Assembly (NCBI GenBank): GCA_963677165.2
Contig: CAXXSX010000002.1
Coordinates: forward strand, 1,364,001-1,428,000
DNA: 64,000 bases
From: JAFGXT01 sp963677165
Lineage (GTDB): Bacteria; Verrucomicrobiota; Lentisphaeria; Victivallales; SZUA-371
Direction of reading: 5' to 3'
Made by a program: the position numbers and the translations under genes. Each line of letters starts with the position of its first letter. Position 1 is the stretch's first letter. The notes beneath the pieces were generated by a model. That model searched no databases and was not told the DNA's origin. It was given only the letters and a program-made list of their open reading frames with translations. Below, piece by piece: positions 42,585-52,003 of this stretch.

Positions 42585-43952
42585 ATGTTTGACAAAGTAC
42601 TGATTGCCAACCGCGGAGAAATCGCGGTACGTATCATCCGGGCCTGTAAGGAACTTGGAATCCGCACAGTCGCAGTATATTCCGAAGCAGATGCAGACAG
42701 CATGCATGTAAAACTTGCTGATGAAGCCGTATGTATTGGTCCGGCACAACCGGCCAAAAGCTATCTGCTGGTTGAACGCATTATCAGTGTCGCTGAAATT
42801 TGCGATGTTGACGCAATCCATCCGGGTTACGGTTTTCTGGCGGAAAATGCTCATTTTGCCCAGATTTGCGAAGATTGCAATATTAAATTTATCGGACCGA
42901 AAGCAGAACACATCAATGCACTGGGCGACAAAGCGGTAGCCCGTGAAACTATGATTAAAGCTAAAGTTCCGGTAACTCCGGGCAGCGAAGGCATTATTGA
43001 AACTGAAAAAGAAGCCATTGCGATTGCTCATCAGCTTAAGTATCCGGTAATCATCAAAGCTTCTGCCGGTGGCGGTGGTCGCGGCATGAGAATCGCGCAC
43101 AACGACGCCAGTTTGATTCAGGGATATCATGCAGCAAAGACTGAAGCTGAAAATGCTTTCGGTAATGGTGACATCTATATTGAAAAATACCTGGTGAATC
43201 CCAAACATATCGAATTTCAGATTATTGCTGACGATTACGGCAATGTGGTTCACCTCGGTGAACGTGACTGTAGTATTCAGCGCCGTAACCAGAAATTGAT
43301 GGAAGAATCTCCTTCTGCGGTAATGACTCCAGACTTGCGCAAGAAAATGGGGGAGGCCGCCAAAAAAGCGGCAAAGGCAGTGGGCTATTCCAGTGCCGGA
43401 ACGATTGAATTCCTGCTTGATGCTGAAGGCAACTACTATTTCATGGAAATGAATACCCGTATTCAGGTTGAGCATCCGGTAACCGAGCAGGTGACGGGAA
43501 TCGACTTGATTCAGGAAATGATCAAAGTCGCGGCGGGCGAAAAACTTTCATTCAGCCAGAAAGATGTGGTGGTCAAAGGCCATGCCATCGAATGCCGAAT
43601 CAATGCGGAAAACCCGTATATGAACTTTGCTCCGAGCCCTGGCAAAGTTACTCAGTTTTCTGTTCCCGGCGGTTTTGGTGTCAGGGTGGACTCCCATGTC
43701 TATCCCGGCTATATGATTCCTCCTTATTATGACAGCATGATTGCCAAGCTGATCGTCTATGCTCCGGATCGTAAACAAGCGATAGCTCGTTGTAAACGTG
43801 CGATCAGCGAATTTACGATTGAAGGCGTAAAAACATGTATTCCGTTTACGACTTTTGTTCTCGGCGATAAGGCCTTTGTTGACGGAAAATATAATACCGG
43901 CAGCCTTGAAGAGATCATGAAGAATTTTGAAAACAGCGATGATATTGTATAA
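42585..43952 (+). CDS. accC: Biotin carboxylase subunit of acetyl-CoA carboxylase
   Basis: 455 residues, normal length. The start FDKVLIANRGEIAVRIIRAC, the ATP-grasp glycine-rich loop KASAGGGGRGMRIA, ERDCSIQRRNQKLMEE, and MEMNTRIQVEHPVTE with the catalytic Glu/Arg region are all present. It carboxylates the biotin on AccB using bicarbonate and ATP. The carboxyltransferase genes are not in the window. Confidence 0.97.
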   Translation: MFDKVLIANRGEIAVRIIRACKELGIRTVAVYSEADADSMHVKLADEAVCIGPAQPAKSYLLVERIISVAEICDVDAIHPGYGFLAENAHFAQICEDCNIKFIGPKAEHINALGDKAVARETMIKAKVPVTPGSEGIIETEKEAIAIAHQLKYPVIIKASAGGGGRGMRIAHNDASLIQGYHAAKTEAENAFGNGDIYIEKYLVNPKHIEFQIIADDYGNVVHLGERDCSIQRRNQKLMEESPSAVMTPDLRKKMGEAAKKAAKAVGYSSAGTIEFLLDAEGNYYFMEMNTRIQVEHPVTEQVTGIDLIQEMIKVAAGEKLSFSQKDVVVKGHAIECRINAENPYMNFAPSPGKVTQFSVPGGFGVRVDSHVYPGYMIPPYYDSMIAKLIVYAPDRKQAIARCKRAISEFTIEGVKTCIPFTTFVLGDKAFVDGKYNTGSLEEIMKNFENSDDIV

Positions 43953-44160
43953 ACTGCTTTGACAAGCAGGTATAATACATTATATTTATATAGAAGCAAC
44001 CTGAAAACAGTGGGGCATAGACTGTATTCGTGTCGCACAGAGTTTACTTCAAAATTCAACATACTGCGTTATACGGAACGGTATAAATTCATATATACCG
44101 TTGTGAACACGCGGCATTGGGAATTGTATTAATCAACCCCAAACGGGAGGTCTTTAGAAA

Positions 44161-44631
44161 ATGAAAGAAAAAGCCGCCGAAAAAGTCGAAAAAGTTGAAA
44201 AAGTTGAAAAAACTGAAAAGAAAAAGGTCCAAGTTATGACAGAAAAAGGTACTGAACTCGGTCTGATCAAAATTCATGAAAATGTTATTTCATCACTTGT
44301 TCGCAAAGCAATTCTTTCTGTTGAAGGAGTTACTCGTCTGGCCGGAAGTAGCTTTGTTGATAATATTGCCGAAATCGTTGGCAGCCGTAAAATGTCTGAT
44401 CGAGCAATTGCCATTGTATTGGATGAAGACAAAGTAGAAGTCGAAGTAAAAATTAATGTTCTTTTCGGATCTACCATTCCTGAAGTTGCCGGCGCTGTTC
44501 AGAAAGCCGTCATCCAGTGCGTGGAAAGTACTACGGGCATGACTGTAAAACAGGTCAATGTGATTATTCAGGAAGTTGAAGAAGAAATTGTTGAAGAAGA
44601 GCCGGAAGAAGAAATCGTTCCTGAAGCATAA
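44161..44631 (+). CDS. Asp23/Gls24-family envelope stress protein
   Basis: 156 residues; start backed by CGGGAGG. A Lys/Glu repeat-like N-terminus (KVEKVEKVEK, about 1-25) precedes the Asp23 domain: GLIKIHENVISSLVRKAILS, VEGVTRLAG, then VKINVLFGSTIPEVAGAVQK, and an acidic tail. The family forms membrane-associated layers in alkaline or cell-wall stress. The next gene encodes a membrane protein of the AmaP type that anchors it. The long charged N-terminal extension is specific to this copy; TTGACA at 43959 with TATATT at 43981 is a possible promoter. Confidence 0.88.
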   Translation: MKEKAAEKVEKVEKVEKTEKKKVQVMTEKGTELGLIKIHENVISSLVRKAILSVEGVTRLAGSSFVDNIAEIVGSRKMSDRAIAIVLDEDKVEVEVKINVLFGSTIPEVAGAVQKAVIQCVESTTGMTVKQVNVIIQEVEEEIVEEEPEEEIVPEA

Positions 44632-44651
44632 TCAGGTGAGGATATTATTTA

Positions 44652-45338
44652 ATGTGGAATGAACTATACAAATCATTTCTTGATTCCGCTCAAACGACGT
44701 CTGTTGACTTCCGGAACGGATATATCGCCGGAGTCCTGGTTGCTCTTGTAGTAGTATTGCTGTTAATGCTGATCCGGTCTTTGTTGAAATTTATTTTCCG
44801 GGAAAAACGTTGTCGTTCAATCGTTATCCGCGAAAAAGACGGAGATTTGTTGATTTCGGCAGATGCCATTTATGACGTTATCAAGTCGATCCAGCCGGAA
44901 TTCCGCTATATTCACTTTAATAAGATACAGCTTTACCGCCGTAAAAAAGCTTATAGAGTGTTGCTCCATATTAATTTTAATACACAGGGCGGCGGAATGC
45001 CTCGGCAGCGTGAGGAACTGAAACGCAGAATTAAAGATCTGCTTAGTGAAGTCTTTGGTATCGATTCGATCAGAAAAGTATCCATGAGATGCGGCAAGAC
45101 CGATATCAGTGGAACGGCACCGGTTGCAGCCGATGCCGCAATCAAAGCTGATAAGGCCAAAGCTGACAAGCAACTGGAAGCAGCAGCTCCAAAAGTCTTA
45201 CCGGAAGTTAAGTTTTCTCCGGATAAGAAACAGGATAAACCTGCTGAGTCTAAAGATGATACTGGCAAAGGCCCAAAGGATTCTTCGAAGGATATCAAAT
45301 CCGATCCGAAGGCAGACGCCAAGGTGGAAAAGAAATAA
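44652..45338 (+). CDS. Membrane anchor partner of Asp23 (AmaP-like)
   Basis: 228 residues. One transmembrane helix near residues 24-44 (YIAGVLVALVVVLLLMLIRS), a cytoplasmic alpha/beta domain resembling Asp23-associated proteins (LLISADAIYDVIKSIQPEF..., HINFNTQGGG), and a C-terminal Lys/Asp/Ala-rich low-complexity tail (about 155-228). It lies 20 bp after the Asp23 gene, matching the asp23-amaP pairing known in Firmicutes. Assignment rests on topology and gene order. Confidence 0.7.
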   Translation: MWNELYKSFLDSAQTTSVDFRNGYIAGVLVALVVVLLLMLIRSLLKFIFREKRCRSIVIREKDGDLLISADAIYDVIKSIQPEFRYIHFNKIQLYRRKKAYRVLLHINFNTQGGGMPRQREELKRRIKDLLSEVFGIDSIRKVSMRCGKTDISGTAPVAADAAIKADKAKADKQLEAAAPKVLPEVKFSPDKKQDKPAESKDDTGKGPKDSSKDIKSDPKADAKVEKK

Positions 45339-45343
45339 TTGCA

Positions 45344-45937
45344 ATGAAATTTATTCTTGCATCCGGCTCTCCCCGCAGAAAAGCAATTCTGCGGGAGCTG
45401 GGAATCTGTTTTATTGTCAAACCGGCTGATATCGAAGAAATTACTACGGGAATCAGTCCTTCCCATACTCCGGTTATCAATGCGATCGCAAAAGCAAAAA
45501 GTGTTTCCGCTGAATTTCCTGACGATCTCGTCATGGGAGCTGATACTGTAATTGAATTCAAGGACACGATCATTGGGAAGCCGGAAACTCCTGAACACGC
45601 CCGGAAAATTTTGAAGATGTTTTCCGGACAGACTCACCATGTTGTTACTGCAGTATGTCTTAAATGCGTCTCAAAAGGAATTATGAACGTGTTTTGTGAA
45701 GATACCGCGGTAACTTTTCATACACTTTCCGATGAAGATATCACGACTTACCTTGAGAAGGTGGATGTAATGGACAAAGCCGGAGCATACGCAATCCAGG
45801 AATGCGGAGAAATGCTTATAGAGACGATTTCCGGTTCGCGCGACAATGTAATCGGATTACCGGGCAAACGTTTTCAGGAAGCTCTTCAGGCTTGTGGTTT
45901 TGCAAGTTTAATATTGAAACCGGCGCCGTCTTTGTAA
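45344..45937 (+). CDS. maf: Maf-family nucleotide pyrophosphatase
   Basis: 197 residues, typical length. Maf signature FILASGSPRRKAILREL at the N-terminus, MGADTVIEFKDTIIGKP in the middle, and DKAGAYAIQECGEMLIE. It hydrolyses dTTP/UTP or modified nucleotides, and the family also affects septum formation. It follows the AmaP-like gene by 5 bp with a weak ribosome binding site, so is probably coupled. Its last 52 bp overlap the 3' end of the convergent histidine kinase gene. Confidence 0.93.
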   Translation: MKFILASGSPRRKAILRELGICFIVKPADIEEITTGISPSHTPVINAIAKAKSVSAEFPDDLVMGADTVIEFKDTIIGKPETPEHARKILKMFSGQTHHVVTAVCLKCVSKGIMNVFCEDTAVTFHTLSDEDITTYLEKVDVMDKAGAYAIQECGEMLIETISGSRDNVIGLPGKRFQEALQACGFASLILKPAPSL

Positions 45938-47523
45938 TTTACATCAAAGAACAAACCGCCATGCAGTTTTTCCAGAATAACTCTGGCGGCAGCCAGTCCG
46001 ATACCAAGCTTTTTATCGCTGCCGGAATTAAACGGTTCCAGAAAAGTATCACGCAGATCTTCAGGAATACCCGGTCCATTATCGGTTAGCCTGATACTGA
46101 TAACATTTCCAGTCTGGGAAATTTCCGCATTAAGTTTTACATTTTCCATTTTTGCGGTCATCGCGGCTTCACTGGAGTTAACTGCCAGATTTGTGAAAGC
46201 TCGTTTTAGCAGGGCATAAGATGTTTTCAGCTTAATATCTTCGTTATTTACCGTCAAATCAATATCAAAATTATCAGTAATCTCTCTGGCATCCTTGCAG
46301 GCATCGCGGATAACATTTGCCAGAGTCACTTCTTCAATACCATTTTCAGGTTTGGTATCTTCCGCCAGCAGCAGAACATCATTAATACGGCTGAGTCGTT
46401 TACGGCTGCTATTGACCGTATCCTGAATCGTTTTAAGTTCTTCCGCATTCTGACAACGGCTTTTTAACGCTTCCGCCGCCTTGCTGATCTGGTTGAAAGC
46501 TTCAAGTTCGATTGATGAAATCTTTTGTACGGCATGACTCAGGTTGGCAAGCTGTTCTTTCTGGATAGCTGATCCGGCAATCACGGCAGAACTGAGAACT
46601 TCACTGGAAGTCATTACCAGCAAACTCAGCAGCTTGTACCATTCCGGGTCATTCTGAGTTTCCACGTCATAAATACACGCGACAGCGGAAAAATTCTCAC
46701 GTTTCAGCGGAAGGATATATTTCCCATCGAAATGCTGCGTGGTCCGGCTGCTCATCAATCGTTCGGAATTCTGTTTCAGGAAGTTATCAACTTCCAAAGA
46801 ATCAAGGCCTTCGGTATCTTCCATTTCCCAACGCCCGTCATCTACCAGATTAACAATGAATCCACGAGTCGAATCGGTAAAGGTCAGAATTGCCTTGAGG
46901 ATAGTTGAATAAATGTCTTTCAGGTTGCCGGAGTTGACCGTTTTTACCTTACTCATACAACGAATCAGAACTTCCAGCCATTCTTTACGGATGCGTTCAG
47001 TTTCCTCAAAATTCCATTTTGCGGTAAGTGACAGCGCAAGCTGAAAGATTTCTTCGGACTGGAAAGGTTTTTTGATATACAGCAGTTTATGCGGAGTTCC
47101 AACGGTTTGAGCCACGACTTTCTGGTCATGGTCGGCAAACGCGGTCATAATTACGATTTCAATATACGGGTCAATTTCACGGATGCGCTTGGCGGTTTCG
47201 AGTCCGTCCCAGCCGGGCGGCATACGCATATCGGTAAACATCATGGCATAAGGCTGACCCTGATCGAGAGCCTTTTTTACCATTTCGAAAGCTTCTTCAC
47301 CTTGCGCGGCAGTATCGACTTCATATTCCTGATCGGTAATCTTTTTTACGGATGCCGCGGCGGCATCTTCGGTCGGCTCTGATTGTTTTCCAAGCCTTGC
47401 CCTGATGCCTTGAACCAGTGAAGCGGTTTCATTCGTCTTGCCTGATCGCAGCAGGAGTTTGGCCAGTTGTTCGCGCAGGTCCTGCTGGTCGTCCACAATC
47501 AATATACGTCTGTTTTGCTGCAT
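45886..47523 (-). CDS. Hybrid response regulator-histidine kinase
   Basis: 545 residues, soluble, with an inverted order of modules. N-terminal receiver domain: RILIVDDQQD, phosphoacceptor Asp98 in MFTDMRMPPGWDG, Lys in YIKKPFQ; an insertion of about 35 residues separates the first strand region from the next. A GAF-like sensor (about 185-315) follows. The dimerisation helix has LANLSHAVQK with His330, a degenerate H-box lacking the usual ExRxP. The ATP-binding domain has NLAVNSSEAA, TDNGPGIPE and KLGIGLAAARVI. No dedicated partner regulator is adjacent. Autophosphorylation at His330 is plausible but unproven. Confidence 0.85.
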   Translation of the reverse strand: MQQNRRILIVDDQQDLREQLAKLLLRSGKTNETASLVQGIRARLGKQSEPTEDAAAASVKKITDQEYEVDTAAQGEEAFEMVKKALDQGQPYAMMFTDMRMPPGWDGLETAKRIREIDPYIEIVIMTAFADHDQKVVAQTVGTPHKLLYIKKPFQSEEIFQLALSLTAKWNFEETERIRKEWLEVLIRCMSKVKTVNSGNLKDIYSTILKAILTFTDSTRGFIVNLVDDGRWEMEDTEGLDSLEVDNFLKQNSERLMSSRTTQHFDGKYILPLKRENFSAVACIYDVETQNDPEWYKLLSLLVMTSSEVLSSAVIAGSAIQKEQLANLSHAVQKISSIELEAFNQISKAAEALKSRCQNAEELKTIQDTVNSSRKRLSRINDVLLLAEDTKPENGIEEVTLANVIRDACKDAREITDNFDIDLTVNNEDIKLKTSYALLKRAFTNLAVNSSEAAMTAKMENVKLNAEISQTGNVISIRLTDNGPGIPEDLRDTFLEPFNSGSDKKLGIGLAAARVILEKLHGGLFFDVNYKDGAGFNIKLAKPQA

Positions 47524-47750
47524 AGGTATTCCCGAATTTTTATGACCTCTAATATATCCCCTGTTAAAATATCATAATATTTAAAACTATCAAGCAGCAC
47601 AATCGAGACAATTTCAACTAAATCACATGAAAATCAACAACCTAGCTGTCGTACAGATATTACCGTACTGTTGAAATATCTTGATAATTTCATGATTATA
47701 CTGTAAATTGAGTCAGCACTGGAACAACTGAAACAACCACAAGATTGAAT

Positions 47751-48944
47751 ATGATAAAATCTATCGCAACATGTTTTCTGGCAGGAATATGCGTTTGTAC
47801 TGCATTACACATGGCGGTTGCTGGATCAACCATTATCTGGAATTCGGAAGGAATGCGGAGAGTCAAGCAATCCGGTAAATTCCAAGCGGCAATCAAGAAA
47901 CAAATACTACGGGCGGATAAGTATCTGAATATCAAGCCGCCGTCAGTAATGGATAAGAAAATAACTCCGCCCAGTGGCAATAAGCATGACTATATGACTT
48001 GGGCTATTTACTGGTGGCCCGACCCGAAAAAGCCTGACGGTAAACCTTATATTCGGCGGGACGGTCATATCAATCCGGAGGATTATAATGACAAAACCGA
48101 TGGTGCGGCGATGAAGATCCTGTTTGATTCGGTTCCAAAACTGGCTTTGGCTTACTACTATACCGGACAAGGAAAGTATGCCCAAAAAACCGCGGAAATT
48201 CTGCGTGCATGGTTTGTCAATCCGAAAACCGCGATGAATCCAAACATGAACTTTGCCCAGGGAATTCCCGGCAGATCGACCGGGCGCTGTTTTGGTATTA
48301 TCGCTTTTTCCCTGCGTATTCATTTTCTGCTTGATTCTCTTATCATGATCTCTGAATCAAAATACTGGACGCTTGCAGATGACAAAGCCATGAATAAATG
48401 GTTGACTGACTATAAGCACTGGCTGCAGACAAGTTCCCTGGCGCTGAAGGCGGCCCGGGCAGCGAATAATCATTCTACATGGTTTGCTGAACAACTGGCT
48501 TATATCCAACTTTACCAGGGACATAAAAAGAGCGCACTCAAAACGGTGGAAACACAGTTCAAAACGCATTTCAACAGTCATTTTACTCCGGAAGGGGCAC
48601 AGCCTCTGGAATTGAAGCGGACCCGGTCGATTGATTATTCAGTCATGAATTTAAGCGGTTGGTTCAATCTTTGTAGAATTGCGGAACTGAGCGGTAAAAA
48701 TTTGTGGGAGTATCAGGGAAGAAACGGTGCGACTCTCAGGAAAGCAGCGGACTATATGACCAAGGTTGTTGACGGTACGTGGAGCCACAAAGAAATAAGA
48801 AAACTGAAACCGGATTATACGCTTGAAATACTAATCAGGGGGTATAATGCATATCAAGACAAAAAACTGCTCAATACGATCCATAAGATACCTGAAAAAC
48901 TGGTCAGGGAATCTCTGGTTCAACTAACCTTCCCTTTGAAATAA
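47751..48944 (+). CDS. Secreted alginate-lyase-family (PF05426-like) protein
   Basis: 397 residues from the ATG at 47751; signal peptide about 1-25 (FLAGICVCTALHMAVA). The (alpha/alpha) barrel pattern of PL5/PL38-like lyases is recognisable: MTWAIYWWPDPKKPDGKPY, LDSV/LALAYYYTGQGKYAQK, NPNMNFAQGIPGRSTGR, and AARAANNHSTWFAEQLAY with the catalytic Asn/His pair. It would cleave a uronate-containing polysaccharide in the periplasm. Products could feed the UxuA route elsewhere in the window. Weak ribosome binding site. Confidence 0.85.
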   Translation: MIKSIATCFLAGICVCTALHMAVAGSTIIWNSEGMRRVKQSGKFQAAIKKQILRADKYLNIKPPSVMDKKITPPSGNKHDYMTWAIYWWPDPKKPDGKPYIRRDGHINPEDYNDKTDGAAMKILFDSVPKLALAYYYTGQGKYAQKTAEILRAWFVNPKTAMNPNMNFAQGIPGRSTGRCFGIIAFSLRIHFLLDSLIMISESKYWTLADDKAMNKWLTDYKHWLQTSSLALKAARAANNHSTWFAEQLAYIQLYQGHKKSALKTVETQFKTHFNSHFTPEGAQPLELKRTRSIDYSVMNLSGWFNLCRIAELSGKNLWEYQGRNGATLRKAADYMTKVVDGTWSHKEIRKLKPDYTLEILIRGYNAYQDKKLLNTIHKIPEKLVRESLVQLTFPLK

Positions 48945-48948
48945 TAAA

Positions 48949-48984
48949 CAGGCTCCTTCTCTGTCAATTCACAGAAGGAGCCTG
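48949..48984. terminator. Bidirectional terminator between lyase and flavodiiron genes
   Basis: 14-bp-arm hairpin CAGGCTCCTTCTCTGT / ACAGAAGGAGCCTG with a short loop, between convergent stops at 48944 and 49004. Confidence 0.75.
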
Positions 48985-49003
48985 AAATTTATATAATGCT
49001 ATT

Positions 49004-50221
49004 TCAGCCTTTTACGCGTTTGAGCAGTTCGGTGCCGACCGTCATGCCCATGTCGTAACATTTTTTCAAGTCCTCTTCACGCGGAACATATTTATGCTTG
49101 ATGGATTCTGCCACCAGTTCCACTTTCATTGCCTGAAGATATTCTTCGACCTGTTTTACTGATTCACCGCTCCAGCCGAATGAACCGAATGCCGCACCGA
49201 TCTTGTTTGCCGGACGTAGTCCCTTCAAATAGGTAAGGGTGTCGGCAACGGAAGGAAACAGGTTATTATTAAGCGTCGGACTACCTACCACGATCGCTCC
49301 GGCAGCCAATGCACGAGTTGCCACATAACTGCGGTCCTTGGCAGTGATGTTAATGACTTCAACATCGCAACCGGCATCACGCAGGCCATCGCCTACAGCC
49401 ATTGCCATGGATTCAGTCGAATGCCACATGGTGTCGTAAACTACAATCGCCTTTTCAGTCGGAGGCTGTTCGCACCAGTTCTGATACCAGCCGATCACCT
49501 TGGTGATATCTTCCGGACGGCGCCACATCGGGCCATGATCGGGGCATACAGTTTCCAGTTCGAGATTAAGGCTGGGAAGCTGGTCAAGAAGCTGTTTGAT
49601 CTTGCCGGAATAGAGCATCAGGATATTGGCGTAATACTTTTCGGATTCATCAAAAAGAAGCTGATCGGGATACTCATCGGCAAAGAGTTTAGAACCAGCC
49701 AGATGCATTCCGAACGCGTCCTGAGAAAATAGCAGTTTTTCGCCCGGGAGATAGCTGAACATGCTGTCCGGCCAGTGAAGCATCTTGGTTTCAATAAAGA
49801 TAATTTTATCTTTACCAATCGAGATTTCGTCACCGGTTTTAACCGGGGTAATCTCAGTGTCGAAATCATAGTGTAGTTCGAGTGCCTTTTTGCCGGCAAC
49901 AGAAGCAAAGAATTTTTCCGGTTTGACTTCTTTAACGATCTCGGCGATACAGCCGGAATGATCCGGTTCCGCATGGTTGGAAATAACGTAATCGATCTTC
50001 GAAGGATCAATTATTGATTTGATACGGCTGAGCAGATGCGATTTGAAGGGGGCTTTTACGCCATCAATTAAGGTGATTTTTTCATCCATCACCAGAAAAG
50101 CATTATAGGTTGAGCCGCGTTCGGTTTTGTAGCCGTGAAATTCCTGGACATTCCAGTCTACGGCACCGACCCAATATACTTTGTCGGAGATTTTTACCGC
50201 TTTCAGATATTGTTCTGACAT
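49004..50221 (-). CDS. Flavodiiron protein (A-type flavoprotein)
   Basis: 405 residues. N-terminal metallo-beta-lactamase-like diiron domain with ligands in NHAEPDHSGC and later His/Asp (LHWPDS, CPDHGPMW); C-terminal flavodoxin domain starting KAIVVYDTMWHSTE with FMN-binding loops GSPTLNNNLFP and FGSFGWSGESV. No rubredoxin extension. It reduces O2 (or NO) to water in the cytoplasm of anaerobes, with electrons from rubredoxin-like donors. Last of the oxidative-stress block. Confidence 0.95.
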   Translation of the reverse strand: MSEQYLKAVKISDKVYWVGAVDWNVQEFHGYKTERGSTYNAFLVMDEKITLIDGVKAPFKSHLLSRIKSIIDPSKIDYVISNHAEPDHSGCIAEIVKEVKPEKFFASVAGKKALELHYDFDTEITPVKTGDEISIGKDKIIFIETKMLHWPDSMFSYLPGEKLLFSQDAFGMHLAGSKLFADEYPDQLLFDESEKYYANILMLYSGKIKQLLDQLPSLNLELETVCPDHGPMWRRPEDITKVIGWYQNWCEQPPTEKAIVVYDTMWHSTESMAMAVGDGLRDAGCDVEVINITAKDRSYVATRALAAGAIVVGSPTLNNNLFPSVADTLTYLKGLRPANKIGAAFGSFGWSGESVKQVEEYLQAMKVELVAESIKHKYVPREEDLKKCYDMGMTVGTELLKRVKG

Positions 50222-50394
50222 TGTACTTCTTTCCTTTTATCTATTTATATAAAAATTAGTTATGCTTCCTATTAACTTGAAGCAAAAATATATTTATTAA
50301 TAAATTCAATATAGTTCTGTTTGCTTTTAAATACAAAAGGGCGGAAACGGTTTTTTCACCGCTCCGCCCCTGGTTTAATATTTTTTTACAGAAA

Positions 50395-50910
50395 CTATCC
50401 GTTAGAATTAGCCGTGGTAGTTAGTACTCGCGTCGCCATTTCACGATCAAGCATGAATATGGATTCGCTTGAAGTTCCGGCCATTCTGATTTGGTCTGCC
50501 ATATCGCGTACCGAAGCTTCTTCTTCAATCTGCTCACTGATAAACCACTGAAGAAGTGAGTTTGTCACATGGTCTCGTTCCGTAAGTGCCAGGTCAACCA
50601 GATCACTGATGCGTCCGGTTACGGTCTGCTCGTGTTTGTGCGCAGTTTCGAACGCATCCAGAGCGGATTTCCATTCTGTTTGCGGCTGGGCAATTGCTTT
50701 AAGCTTTACTTGGCCGCCACGATCATTCAGATAATTAAAGAATTTCATCGCATGAACCTGTTCCTCCTGATACTGGATTTCCATCCAGTGCGCCATACCG
50801 TTGAGATTCTGTGAACTCAACCAGGCCGACATCGCCAGATAAATGTATCCGGAGTAGAACTCAAAGTTCAATTGATCGTTAATTGCTTCCTGGAGTTTTT
50901 CGCTTAACAT
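50395..50910 (-). CDS. Bacterial ferritin
   Basis: 171 residues, four-helix ferritin. Ferroxidase ligands appear in NFEFYSGYIYLAMS, MEIQYQEEQVHAMKFFNYL and LLQWFISEQIEEEASV. Non-haem type. It stores iron and limits Fenton chemistry. It is 6 bp after the superoxide reductase gene, a probable operon, and lies in the PerR neighbourhood. Confidence 0.95.
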   Translation of the reverse strand: MLSEKLQEAINDQLNFEFYSGYIYLAMSAWLSSQNLNGMAHWMEIQYQEEQVHAMKFFNYLNDRGGQVKLKAIAQPQTEWKSALDAFETAHKHEQTVTGRISDLVDLALTERDHVTNSLLQWFISEQIEEEASVRDMADQIRMAGTSSESIFMLDREMATRVLTTTANSNG

Positions 50911-50916
50911 GATTGA

Positions 50917-51294
50917 TCATCCTTTCCACAGACCATGGACGTTACAATATTCTCTGACAATCAGGCCATCCTGAAGCGGAACATAGAATTCGGCTTCCGG
51001 TTTGTCTCCAGGCTTGAGATATTTCCGGTTTACATAAGGGCCGTTTTCGACTTCGATCCATTGGATATAGTGTTCTTCGGTCATCGGATGCGGATTACAA
51101 CCGACCACGACTTTTACGCCGTTTTCATCGCCGCTGATTTGCGGAACATGTTTTTCTTTGGTTTTGTCGGCGGTCTGTTCTTCGAGAAGCTGCATTTTTT
51201 CTCCACAACAGGTGAGTTCTGTACAGGCCTCTCCGTCAGTTGTCAAAACTTCGACGGTGAAATTGCTTTTGGCACATTTATAGATTCTAGACAT
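50917..51294 (-). CDS. Superoxide reductase (desulfoferrodoxin-type) with altered N-terminal iron site
   Basis: 125 residues. Active-site centre II is intact: EKHVPQ, NPHPMTEEHYIQW and YCNVHGLW give the Glu, four His and Cys ligands. The N-terminal desulforedoxin-like domain reads YKCAKSNFTVEV...TCCGEKM: the usual YKCxxCG has Ser in place of the second Cys, while the CC pair remains. It reduces superoxide to peroxide without releasing O2. Operon with ferritin (6 bp). The changed centre I probably lacks the standard FeCys4 site. Confidence 0.92.
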   Translation of the reverse strand: MSRIYKCAKSNFTVEVLTTDGEACTELTCCGEKMQLLEEQTADKTKEKHVPQISGDENGVKVVVGCNPHPMTEEHYIQWIEVENGPYVNRKYLKPGDKPEAEFYVPLQDGLIVREYCNVHGLWKG

Positions 51295-51326
51295 GATAAC
51301 CCCCTTTGGTTATTTTTACGCTACAT

Positions 51327-51902
51327 TCAGTAGCATTCACTTTTAACAACGAAATATTTTGCCGCATGCAGGCATGCCTGGCATTTTGCCGGCGGTTCCT
51401 CACCGTAGTGAGTATAACCGCATTTGATACATGTCCAAATTACGGGCTTATCCTTTTTCAGTACTGTTCTATTACGTACGTTTTCCAGCAGAGCCAGATA
51501 ACGTTCTTCATGATGCCGTTCCGCGTTCGCGATCTTATTAAGCGCGGCAGCGATATCGTTAAAACCTTCTTTTCTGGCAGTTTCGGCAAACTCAGGATAC
51601 AAGGTACCCCATTCGTATTTTTCACCGAGAGCTGCTTCCTGTAAATTTTCCTCTGTTGTTCCGACCGGTCCAGCCGGATAGCTGGATGATATTTCCAGGT
51701 TCCCGCCTTCAAGAAACTTAAAAAAACGTTTGGCGTGAAGTCGTTCGTGATCTGCGGTTTCCTCAAAGATCATCGAAATTTGTACATAACCTTCTTCTTT
51801 TGCCTTTTCCGCAAAATAAGTATAGCGGTTACGTGCCTGGGATTCTCCGGCAAACGCCTTAAGCAGATTTTTTTCGGTCATACTGCCATGCAGTTCTGTC
51901 AT
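51327..51902 (-). CDS. Rubrerythrin
   Basis: 191 residues from the ATG at 51902 (GGGAGA ribosome binding site; an extension upstream is not needed). The N-terminal ferritin-like domain has diiron ligands in LKAFAGESQARNRY, FEETADHERLHAKRFF, GEKYEW and IANAERHHEERY. The C-terminal rubredoxin-like iron site is WTCIKCGY...CQACLH. It is a peroxidase of anaerobes. A PerR-like box lies 26-43 bp upstream of the start. Confidence 0.96.
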   Translation of the reverse strand: MTELHGSMTEKNLLKAFAGESQARNRYTYFAEKAKEEGYVQISMIFEETADHERLHAKRFFKFLEGGNLEISSSYPAGPVGTTEENLQEAALGEKYEWGTLYPEFAETARKEGFNDIAAALNKIANAERHHEERYLALLENVRNRTVLKKDKPVIWTCIKCGYTHYGEEPPAKCQACLHAAKYFVVKSECY

Positions 51903-51927
51903 ATAATAATCTCCCTGCAATTCCCTG

Positions 51928-51945
51928 TTTAAATAATGATTATAC
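51928..51945. promoter_or_regulatory. PerR/Fur-type box upstream of rubrerythrin
   Basis: TTTAAATAATGATTATAC shares the 11-mer AATAATGATTA with the box upstream of the perR gene and resembles the PerR consensus TTATAATNATTATAA. Confidence 0.6.
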
Positions 51946-52003
51946 ATGACCGCAAATTTTTTTCCGCAGTTACTCTGGAAAAAATCAGAATTTCGTCACT
52001 TTT

